This document shows positions 51,233 through 59,093 of a stretch of DNA of 64,000 nt, in pieces (the first letter of the stretch is position 1; each line of letters opens with the position of its first letter). The stretch is from Pseudomonadota bacterium (GTDB lineage: Bacteria > Pseudomonadota > Alphaproteobacteria > Sphingomonadales > Sphingomonadaceae): NCBI GenBank assembly GCA_023423655.1, contig JAFAFE010000006.1, forward strand, positions 124,001-188,000, written 5' to 3'. The position numbers and the translations under genes were made by a program. The notes under the pieces are model-generated. The model did no database searches. It had not been told where the DNA came from and saw only the letters and a program-made list of their open reading frames with translations.

Positions 51233-52636
51233 TCATAATTTACCTATGACGATGCGGGCGGCGCGTTCGCCCGATTCCAGTGCGCCTTCCATCCCCGACG
51301 TGCTTTGGGCGAGATGTTCGCCCGCAAAGTGCAGCCGGTTTCCGGTAGCGTCGATGGCGGCGGCCAGCATCGGGGCCTGCCCCGCTGCGAGATGGTGATA
51401 GACACCGCGCGCCATCGGATTTTTCTGCCAACTGAAGATGCGCTCCAGCTTGAGCTTGCCGCGCGCCGAAGGACGGGCGGCTTCCAGCTTGGCGATGATT
51501 GCCGCACCTGCTGCGGCAGGGGCCATACGGTCCATCGCCACCGCATCGCGTCCGCTCAGCCAGACTTTGAGCATGGCCGGACTGTCGCCCAGCACGAACA
51601 CACGGCCCAGCATCGGGTCGTCGCTCCACACCATGCCGGGCAGGCCATCCTGTTTCCAGAAAGGCTCGCTCGCCGACAGATAGGCAAAGCTCGCATAGGT
51701 ATAAGGTAGGCTCGCAATCGCGGTTTTGAGCGCGTCGGCTGACGGGCCATGCACCCCTATCCCGCGCAAGGCGGCGAAGGGGATGGTGCAGATGACATGG
51801 CGTGCGCGCAGCGAGCGGCCTCCGCCTATATCAACCCGCACACCGTCCGCCTCTTCGCTGATGCCGGTGACGATCTGTTCCATGCGCAAGCCGGATTTGA
51901 GCGCGGCGGCCATCGCTTCGGGCAGGCGTTGCGAGCCGCCGGAAATCACGCTCAGCACCGCATTGGGTCCGGCCGAGCGGTAAATCGCTGCCGATCGCGC
52001 CGCATTGAGTGCCGACAGCGTGTTAATATCATTGCCGTTCAAATTGGCCGCAATCAGGCGGACCGCCTCGTCGCTTGCACCTGCCGCTTTCAAGGCCGCG
52101 CCATAAGGCACGTCGATTTTGAAGCCTTCCGCCGTGCGCCAGGCATCGGGGTTGGCGAGTTGCGGCATCCGCCGGGCAAAGACCGACGCAAGCCCCGCAG
52201 GCGGCACTTGGCGTTCCGGCCCGACCAGCTTATTCACATCGGATGTCGGCCACTCGGCCTGCTTCACCGTCTGGCCGCGCACAAAATAGAGCGCCGAGCG
52301 GTCAAATTCGCCGCCCGGTTGCAAGGCAACGCCCAGCTTTCCGGCAATATCCAACAGCCGTGTATAATTGCTGCCGATCTGGATACCGCCCGCATCGGGC
52401 TTACCGGGGAGGTCATAAAGCGTATGGAGCCGCCCGCCGATGCGGTTCGAGCCTTCCAGCACGACAACCTTGGCGCCCGCCGCTTCGAGCAGGGACGTCG
52501 CATGAAGCCCCGCAAGGCCTGCGCCGATGACAATCACATCGGCTTCGACATCGCTGCCCGAGCGCAGCGGCGCGCAAGCGGACGCGGCAAGCGCCGCGCC
52601 CCCCGCAACCAGTAAATTCCGGCGGCTAAAATCCAT
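51233..52636 (-). CDS. Tat-exported FAD-dependent amine oxidase-type enzyme
   Basis: A 467-residue flavoprotein with a twin-arginine signal (DFSRRNLLVAGGAALAASAC) that also contains a lipobox Cys, so it may be a Tat-exported lipoprotein. The FAD site is VIVIGAGLAGLHATSLLEAA, then LEGSNRIGGRLHTLYD, RHVICTIPFAALRGIGVHG and LHFAGEHLAQSTSGMEGALE at the C-terminus, the monoamine oxidase fold. The start ATG at 52636 removes a long spurious leader and leaves one base between it and the DUF1838 stop. Substrate unknown; an amine or flavin-reducible alcohol is plausible. Confidence 0.9.
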   Translation of the reverse strand: MDFSRRNLLVAGGAALAASACAPLRSGSDVEADVIVIGAGLAGLHATSLLEAAGAKVVVLEGSNRIGGRLHTLYDLPGKPDAGGIQIGSNYTRLLDIAGKLGVALQPGGEFDRSALYFVRGQTVKQAEWPTSDVNKLVGPERQVPPAGLASVFARRMPQLANPDAWRTAEGFKIDVPYGAALKAAGASDEAVRLIAANLNGNDINTLSALNAARSAAIYRSAGPNAVLSVISGGSQRLPEAMAAALKSGLRMEQIVTGISEEADGVRVDIGGGRSLRARHVICTIPFAALRGIGVHGPSADALKTAIASLPYTYASFAYLSASEPFWKQDGLPGMVWSDDPMLGRVFVLGDSPAMLKVWLSGRDAVAMDRMAPAAAGAAIIAKLEAARPSARGKLKLERIFSWQKNPMARGVYHHLAAGQAPMLAAAIDATGNRLHFAGEHLAQSTSGMEGALESGERAARIVIGKL

Positions 52637-52637
52637 C

Positions 52638-53567
52638 TTAATGGTTCCCCGATGTTGTGGTTGCCGGATTACCGCCAGCCGCCTTGCGCTGTTCGTCGAC
52701 CATTTTCTTGAACACGGTCCAAGTGGTGTCGTTGGGGCGCGCATCATCCTTGGGCGGCGGCGCGGTGTAGCCGGGATAATTAGCGGCGATTTCATCCTTC
52801 ATCACCTTGGGCAGGTCATTGAAGCTTTTGATTTTCGCGCCCATCGCGTTGAAAATGATGATGCCCTGACGCCCGCGCATCTTCATCCACGGCATCCAGT
52901 CCGAAATGCGGACCCACGACACGGTCGGATAGGAGGTCGGATGGCGCGTATCGAGCAATTCGTCCGCGCGCGCGGCGAAGTCGAAAATTTCCATCGCATG
53001 ATATTTATTGCCGACATAATCCTGATAATCGCCCGCCAGCGGGTTGGTATAGAAAAGCGGCACTTCCAGCGGCATCAGCACCCATCCGGCGGCCTGCTTC
53101 ATCCGCATGGTCGGCGAAGGCTTGCCATCGGCGGTGCGCGGGAACATCGGGCGCTGGTTGACCGGATCATTGGCGATCTGCATCACATCGACCGTTTCAC
53201 CGGTCCACGGATTGTCCCATTTGCGCACAATCTGGCCGGTCTTGGGGTCGGTGAAGAACATCACTTCCTTGCTGACAAGGCGAAAGCCGTTGCCGCGCAC
53301 AGGGTCCGATACCGGCACGCACTGGCGGATATTCATGCCCTCGCCGTCGAACAGGTGGCGGTCGGGTTCGCCTTCGATGCGCGAATAGACTTTGCCCGAC
53401 CAATACATGACCGCCGGTTGATCGCCGATGCCGCACTGGACGCGCTTGGCGATTTCGACCGCGTCTTCGGGCTTGGCCGGGTCCAGTATCTTGGCCGGAG
53501 CAGAGGTTGCTCCCACCGCACAAAGGGTCGCAGCACCGGCAAGCAATAAAGTACGAAACATCAACAT
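52638..53567 (-). CDS. DUF1838 family exported protein
   Basis: A 309-residue protein with a signal peptide (FRTLLLAGAATLCAVGATSA) and the DUF1838 domain: VQCGIGDQPAVMYWSGKVYS, NIRQCVPV, SKEVMFFTDPKTGQIVRKWD and YPTVSWVRISDWMPWMKMRG. No enzymatic residues are known for this family. The start is ATG 53567 or 53561 (AGGAG lies upstream). It is sandwiched between a carboxylesterase and an FAD oxidase, so it may bind or carry the substrate or act with one of them. Function is unknown. Confidence 0.85.
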   Translation of the reverse strand: MLMFRTLLLAGAATLCAVGATSAPAKILDPAKPEDAVEIAKRVQCGIGDQPAVMYWSGKVYSRIEGEPDRHLFDGEGMNIRQCVPVSDPVRGNGFRLVSKEVMFFTDPKTGQIVRKWDNPWTGETVDVMQIANDPVNQRPMFPRTADGKPSPTMRMKQAAGWVLMPLEVPLFYTNPLAGDYQDYVGNKYHAMEIFDFAARADELLDTRHPTSYPTVSWVRISDWMPWMKMRGRQGIIIFNAMGAKIKSFNDLPKVMKDEIAANYPGYTAPPPKDDARPNDTTWTVFKKMVDEQRKAAGGNPATTTSGNH

Positions 53568-53573
53568 CAGCTC

Positions 53574-55286
53574 CTATTTGGAAAGATCAATATGATCGGC
53601 ATAATAACGGTCGAGAAACGCCGTCTCGCGCGCCAGAAAATCGGGATTAATGCGCGGGTTAGCGTCCAATATATTCATGGCATAGCCATCGGTCTTGCGC
53701 GCGCCAAGTCGTGGCAGGCCCGGTCCGTTAGGATCACCATGCTTGGCAAAATTGGTCCAGTAATCGGTCATCAACCGCGCCACCTTGCGGTCGGCCGGGG
53801 TGATTTGCGCTGCGGAAAAATTGCGGATTTTGAGCGGGAGCGTGTCGAAAATGAACGGCACTTCATCGCCATGCGCCGCGCCCGGGACCGTGCCTTGCAA
53901 GGCTTGCGGCACATAATCGAAATAATAAAGCCAGGAAGGCTGGCCGATGCGCGCGCTTTCGCGGGTGAGATAATGGGCCGCGCCCATGAAGGTCGATTGC
54001 GCGAACCACGCATGGGCCAGCTTCGCATCATCGACCCCGCCAAACGCCGCGCGCGCCGGTTCTACGCCGTCTATCCCGGCCAGAATGAAACGCGGCGGCA
54101 AAGGTTGCGGCAGATAGTGGAGAAGGCTCGCCTCCCAACTGGTCGACCCCGCCATATAGGGAACGGGCGCTTGCTTGCCGTCGCGGAAAGTCCGGCCGAT
54201 ATCATCGGGGATCAGCACGCCATCGACCACCGGATTGAGCGAGCCGAGCGAGGTTTTTTCCTGATAGGCGATAAGCTGGTCCAGCGGCAGACGGCGTAAC
54301 TGGTCGAGCGTTGCGGGGGTCTCGTCGCTGCCGAAATGTTTGGCCGCCGCCACGCCTTGCGCTTCCAAAGGCGCGCCCAATATGCCGGGGCGGCGTTCGG
54401 AAATATGCTGGGTGGTTTCGACCTGTATGCCACCGCTTTGCGCAATGGCTTTGTGGAACAATCCGCGCGCACTTGGCGCGGCCATCAGATAATTGACCGA
54501 AACGCCGCCCGCCGAATAGCCGAAAATGGTGACATTATTCGCATCGCCGCCAAATTTGCCGATATTGCGCTGCACCCATTGGAGCGCCGCAACCTGATCC
54601 ATCAGGCCATAGTCGGCGCGCGGCTTGCCCGCTTTCTGTTTGGACAGGTCCGGATGGGCAAAGCGGCCAAGCAGCCCCAGACGATAATTGACCGTCACCA
54701 AAATCACATCGCGCGCGACAATCGCATCGCCGTCATAAATCGGCAAAGCCCCGCTGCCGACGCGGAAGCTGCCACCGTGGATCCAGAACATCACCGGCAA
54801 CGGCTTTTTATGTTTGCCCGCTTTATAGCCTTTGGGCACCCACACATTGAGATTGAGGCAATCTTCGCTTTGAGTGAACGCGTCCAGCGCCGGATTTTCG
54901 ACCTTTTGCGGACAGATATTGCCCGCAATCCGGCCATCACGCACGCCTTGCCAAGCAGGCGCGCGGCGGGGCTGTTCCCAGCGGTCGGCGACGGCATAGC
55001 TGATATTGCGATAGGCGATTGCGCCGCTTGGGCGGACTTCGCCGCTTATACGTCCGTTTTCGGTGGTGATAACCGGCGCGGCGGTGGCAGCGTTAGCAGC
55101 GGTGGCAGGGCTGGATTTGCTCTTGGCAAAGGCCGCAGGGGCATGAACAAAACCGGCTGCGACCATGAGTCCGGCAAGCGCGCCAGAGCGCATCTGCGCC
55201 GTAGCGCGTCCTGCAAAGGCTGACCAGTCGCCTGCAGGACGCACTCCCCCTGTTGAAAACTCGCTCACCCGACCTGCTCCCATCAT
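53574..55286 (-). CDS. exported carboxylesterase, type B family
   Basis: A type-B carboxylesterase/lipase hydrolase: AYRNISYAVADRWEQPR, EDCLNLNVWVPKGYK, PVMFWIHGGSFRVGSGALP (oxyanion region), the nucleophile elbow FGYSAGGVSVNYLMAAP (GYSAG instead of GESAG), and the active-site His in GAAHGDEVPFIFDTLPL. The signal peptide probably begins at MRSGALAGLMVAAGFVHAPA, so the true start may be near 55193, or the GTG at 55268. I report the longest frame. It is the first gene of the operon and divergent from a LytTR gene. Confidence 0.88.
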   Translation of the reverse strand: MMGAGRVSEFSTGGVRPAGDWSAFAGRATAQMRSGALAGLMVAAGFVHAPAAFAKSKSSPATAANAATAAPVITTENGRISGEVRPSGAIAYRNISYAVADRWEQPRRAPAWQGVRDGRIAGNICPQKVENPALDAFTQSEDCLNLNVWVPKGYKAGKHKKPLPVMFWIHGGSFRVGSGALPIYDGDAIVARDVILVTVNYRLGLLGRFAHPDLSKQKAGKPRADYGLMDQVAALQWVQRNIGKFGGDANNVTIFGYSAGGVSVNYLMAAPSARGLFHKAIAQSGGIQVETTQHISERRPGILGAPLEAQGVAAAKHFGSDETPATLDQLRRLPLDQLIAYQEKTSLGSLNPVVDGVLIPDDIGRTFRDGKQAPVPYMAGSTSWEASLLHYLPQPLPPRFILAGIDGVEPARAAFGGVDDAKLAHAWFAQSTFMGAAHYLTRESARIGQPSWLYYFDYVPQALQGTVPGAAHGDEVPFIFDTLPLKIRNFSAAQITPADRKVARLMTDYWTNFAKHGDPNGPGLPRLGARKTDGYAMNILDANPRINPDFLARETAFLDRYYADHIDLSK

Positions 55287-55482
55287 TTCAGCCTGTTACA
55301 TCCGGCTGATTTTTATGCCCCGTCCTGCCTCTTGCAGACCGGGATAATTTGACTGGACAAATTTAGATGGGAAGATGATAGTTCACAGACGCTTTTACGC
55401 AGCAAGCCAGTGGAGCCGGAATGTTATTCGCGAAAAGCCATGACCATGCGCGACCTGCCATCAAAATGGCATTTGGCGCAGC

Positions 55483-56580
55483 GTGCCAAAAATCCGCGAC
55501 ACAGAGACGCCGGCCCATATTGTCGCCTCGCGGTTTTTCGGGGCAGGTGTGACGATGGCCGCCAGCCCTGTTTCCTCTGCGTCCAATCGCCCTATTGCGG
55601 ACGCTGGTTCGGGCACGGCTTCCGGCGAAGCTTCCGGCGCTGGTTCAACGCCGCCTTCCGCGCCTGTGTCGCCCCCCGAAACAATCGCCGCATCACCGCT
55701 GATGGCGGTGCGGCGCACCATTCCGGTCGCGCCGGGGCTTGCGCTTTATGTCCTCATCCCGATCCTGTTTCTCGCGGTGCCGCTGGCGCTGCTCAAAGTC
55801 GCGGTCGGGCCGGATACCAGCCTTGTCGTTGCGCTCTTTTTATGGAGCGCGACCGTCATGGTCGGCTGGATCGCGAGTGCGATCGGCAGCGAGGCGATTT
55901 ACCGTCTGTTCGCGCGTTGGCGGCCGCCCTTATGGGTCATCACTTTGGGCGGGCCGCTCGCCATCGGCTTTTTGCTGCGCCAGCCGATATTGGAGATATT
56001 GACGCTCGCACAGCTTCTCCATCCCGAAACCGCGTCCAGTTCGCCGCCCGCAACGCTAAGCTTCGATTTTCTGGTGCATTATCTTTACCGCGTGCTGCCC
56101 GGCACGTTCGCATGGATGCTGGTCAATTATATTTTCGACTGCGTGCTGGATGTGCCGCGCTATCGCTATGCGCCTAAGGTCCAGACAGAGGATGCCCCCG
56201 CCGCCGGTGCGCCGCGCACGGCAGAGGGCGACGATGCGCCGCCGCCATCACCGCGCCTCCCCGCTTTGCTGCAACGCTTGCCGCAAGCACAACGCGGAAC
56301 GCTGCTCGCGCTCAAATCGGACGATCATTATGTGCGGGTTTATACCGATGCGGGCGAGGCGCTGATCCTGATGCGACTCAGCGATGCGATCCACCTCGCC
56401 GCCCCTGTAACGGGGATGCAGGTCCATCGCTCGCATTGGGTCGCCAATGAAGCGGTGCGCGGCTTCCAGCGCACCGGCCATACCGGCACCATCACCCTGT
56501 CGAGCGGCTTGGAGATTGCGGTGAGCCGTTCCTATGTGCGTGATGTGGAACGCAAATTCCGGCATCTACCGCACGGATAA
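55483..56580 (+). CDS. membrane LytTR-domain transcription regulator
   Basis: A 365-residue regulator with a Ser/Ala/Pro-rich N-terminus (about residues 1-75), four or five membrane helices (VAPGLALYVLIPILFLAVPL, LFLWSATVMVGWIASAIGSE, LPGTFAWMLVNYIFDC) and a C-terminal LytTR DNA-binding domain (LLALKSDDHYVRVYTDAGEA, VHRSHWVANEAVRGFQR, GLEIAVSRSYVRDVERKFR). It resembles membrane LytTR proteins, which couple a membrane signal directly to transcription without a separate kinase. Start: GTG 55483, or later near 55549-55555. It most likely controls the divergent esterase operon (inferred). Confidence 0.85.
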   Translation: MPKIRDTETPAHIVASRFFGAGVTMAASPVSSASNRPIADAGSGTASGEASGAGSTPPSAPVSPPETIAASPLMAVRRTIPVAPGLALYVLIPILFLAVPLALLKVAVGPDTSLVVALFLWSATVMVGWIASAIGSEAIYRLFARWRPPLWVITLGGPLAIGFLLRQPILEILTLAQLLHPETASSSPPATLSFDFLVHYLYRVLPGTFAWMLVNYIFDCVLDVPRYRYAPKVQTEDAPAAGAPRTAEGDDAPPPSPRLPALLQRLPQAQRGTLLALKSDDHYVRVYTDAGEALILMRLSDAIHLAAPVTGMQVHRSHWVANEAVRGFQRTGHTGTITLSSGLEIAVSRSYVRDVERKFRHLPHG

Positions 56581-56724
56581 AAGCGGCGGCGCTGGCGTGC
56601 AATGGCGGCCTCGCCCTCTCCTTTTCTTGGCCCATGCGCGACGCGCAATTCGGGTTCAGAAAAGCACCAGAAAATGATAGATTAGCCGCACCGGTACGGT
56701 TCACCTTTGAGGGGAGGGAGAGCT

Positions 56725-58623
56725 ATGGCGCATTTTCTGTTCGGGGGCCGATCTGTCCGCGCGGCCTTGATGGTCGGGCTGGGTGCAGGCCTCACGAGTT
56801 TTACGCCGCAGACAGCGCCGCCGCCTTTTTCAACCGATGGTTTTGCGGGCTATGGTGTGGCCGCGTTCAAAGGGACCGATGATACGGACGCGGCTTTTCC
56901 CGACGCGGTGCTGGACGCCTTCGATCCGGTGCAGCGCGCCGCGTCGATGTGCGGGGCAAAGCGTGCGGGCGACAACGCCCTCCCCCCGCTTCTCACCCGC
57001 CGCCTGATCGCTGTGACAGGAGCGGGCCTTGCGGCTCCGGCGAGCGCGCCAGCGAACATTATCGCCCCCATCCCGCTTTTCCCTGACCTCATCCGCTCGC
57101 CTTTCCGGATTTCAACCAAATCTTTGAAAGCACAACATTATTTCAGCCAAGGCTTACTGCTGACCTATGGGTTCAACCATGCGGGTGCGGTGCGCTCCTT
57201 CCGTCAGGCCCAAGCCCTCGACCCCGGTTGCGCCGCCTGCTGGTGGGGCGAAGCCCTCGCCCTCGGCCCCAATATCAACGCCCCGATGGATGACCGCGAC
57301 AAGGGCGCAGCCTTGGCCGCGCTCGACAAAGCGATGGCGCTGCGCACCGGCGCTCCACCAAAGGAAAAAGCTTTGATTGAAGCGCTTTACCGTCGCTATT
57401 CGCGCGACGAAAAGGCCGACCGCGCCGCGCTTGATGCCGCCTATGCCGACGCCATGCTGATGGTCGCGCGCCGCTTCCCTACCGATGACGACATCGCCGT
57501 CCTCGCCGCAGAAGCCGCGATGAACACCAGCCCGTGGAACTATTGGGAGGCCGACCGCAAAACCCCCGTCGGGCGCAGCGGCGACGCAGTGCGGCTGGTC
57601 GAAACCGTCCTGGCCCGCAATCCCGCCCATATGCAGGCCGCGCATCTCTACATCCACCTCATGGAAGCCAGCGACCCGCGCCGCGCCGAAGCCGCCGCCG
57701 ACCGGCTCGCCCGCCCGCTTGCCCCAAGCGCCGCGCATCTCGTCCATATGCCGGGCCACATCTATCAACTGCGCGGCCGCCATGCCGATTCCATCCGCGT
57801 CAACATCGCCGCCGCCCGCGCCGATGAAGCGTTCATCCGCAGCGCGGGCGACCAAGGGCTGGTGCGCTATGGCTATTATCCCCACAATGTCCATTTCATC
57901 GTGACCTCGGCGCAAATGGCGGGCGATATGGACCGTGCGATCCGTGAAGCGCATCGCCTGCGCACGATCCTCGACCCTGCCACCTCGGCGCGCATCGGGT
58001 GGATACAGGCGATTGACGCAGCGCCCTATATGGCGATGGCACAATTTGCCGATGCGGACGCTATTCTGACGCTACCCGCGCCCGACCCGCGCCTGCCATA
58101 TGCCGCCGCCATGCGCCATTATGCGCGCGCGGTTGCCTATGGGGGGACAGGCAATGACCAAGGCTTTGACACGGAACTCGCCGCTATGGAGCGGCTACGC
58201 ACATCCGATGCGCTGCAAGCCTTGGTCGAACAGGCCATGCCCGCACCCGACCTCATTGCCCTCGCCGCATTGGTGGCGCGCGGCAAACAGGCCGTCGCCC
58301 GCCGCGACTATGCCACAGCAATCCGCCATTATCGCGCCGCCGCCGAAATCGAAAGCCGCCTCCCCTATCAGGAACCGCCTTATTGGTATTATCCGGTCGA
58401 GCAATCCTTGGGCGCAGCCTTATTCCTCGCCGGACGGCATGAGGAAGCTTCAGCCGCTTTCCGCGCGGCGCTTGCCCGCACGCCCGATAATGGCTGGGCG
58501 CTCTATGGCTTGGCACGCAGCGAAGCAGCCCTCGGCCACCCGTTACAAGCCGCTGCCGCCAAACGCGCCTGGCGCAAGGCATGGGCGGGCCAGCAACGCT
58601 GGCTCAGCATGGAGCGGTTATAA
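56725..58623 (+). CDS. exported TPR-repeat protein with CxxC motif
   Basis: A 632-residue protein with a signal peptide-like N-terminus (HFLFGGRSVRAALMVGLGAG), a region from 130 on with YFSQGLLLTYGFNHAGAVRS, DPGCAACWWGEALALGPNIN, YPHNVHFIVTSAQMAGDMDR and repeated helical pairs, and a final EEASAAFRAALARTPDNGWA. This is a TPR family usually called tetratricopeptide-repeat protein; the CAAC pair may be redox-active or bind metal. The start at 56725 has GGGAGGGAGAG upstream. It follows the LytTR gene on the same strand with a 144-base gap, and its role is unknown. Confidence 0.8.
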   Translation: MAHFLFGGRSVRAALMVGLGAGLTSFTPQTAPPPFSTDGFAGYGVAAFKGTDDTDAAFPDAVLDAFDPVQRAASMCGAKRAGDNALPPLLTRRLIAVTGAGLAAPASAPANIIAPIPLFPDLIRSPFRISTKSLKAQHYFSQGLLLTYGFNHAGAVRSFRQAQALDPGCAACWWGEALALGPNINAPMDDRDKGAALAALDKAMALRTGAPPKEKALIEALYRRYSRDEKADRAALDAAYADAMLMVARRFPTDDDIAVLAAEAAMNTSPWNYWEADRKTPVGRSGDAVRLVETVLARNPAHMQAAHLYIHLMEASDPRRAEAAADRLARPLAPSAAHLVHMPGHIYQLRGRHADSIRVNIAAARADEAFIRSAGDQGLVRYGYYPHNVHFIVTSAQMAGDMDRAIREAHRLRTILDPATSARIGWIQAIDAAPYMAMAQFADADAILTLPAPDPRLPYAAAMRHYARAVAYGGTGNDQGFDTELAAMERLRTSDALQALVEQAMPAPDLIALAALVARGKQAVARRDYATAIRHYRAAAEIESRLPYQEPPYWYYPVEQSLGAALFLAGRHEEASAAFRAALARTPDNGWALYGLARSEAALGHPLQAAAAKRAWRKAWAGQQRWLSMERL

Positions 58624-59093
58624 AAAAAGAAGGTGGCAGAGACGGAGGCTCTAGAAAGAATTCCGTAATAATTTGATATAAAAAATCAAATTCTTATTGC
58701 CAATTATTGTCACCACGCACTTCATCGTGCACTGGTTTAAACTCTTATTTCTGTCTAATTTATTATCCTGTTTCGCGCAATCACCTTTTTATCTTTCGTA
58801 TACTTTCCGTTTGTACGACAGCCTCACGCAAGGATCAGATTTCTGACTGGCAGGTTTTGGGAGTGACGGTGTTGTTAGTAACGGTTGCTATCGATCATTT
58901 CCGGCGACGGGTTCCGCTAACAAGGCTGTCGTCGGGGGGATCATATGATCGGAACTCGTTGTTCGTTCCTAGATGACTTTGCAGTCACAATTGGCAATCT
59001 GGAACGATCCAGAATACTTATATGTCCTGCGCTGGCAGGTGTTTTTCGATTACTATTACCCCGACAAAAATGCATAACTAATCTCGACAAATT
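58624..59093. other. AT-rich 470-base gap before the NHEJ block
   Basis: Base composition shifts here from GC-rich to AT-rich (for example 58666-58700 and 58720-58800), and no frame with good coding signal or family features is seen. It borders the downstream ligD and likely marks a junction between DNA of different origin. I see no insertion sequence termini or tRNA. Confidence 0.5.

Noticed and set aside
58707..58976. An 89-codon frame in the AT-rich gap before ligD.
   Set aside because: No family, weak composition bias and no ribosome-binding site; probably a chance frame in unusual DNA.
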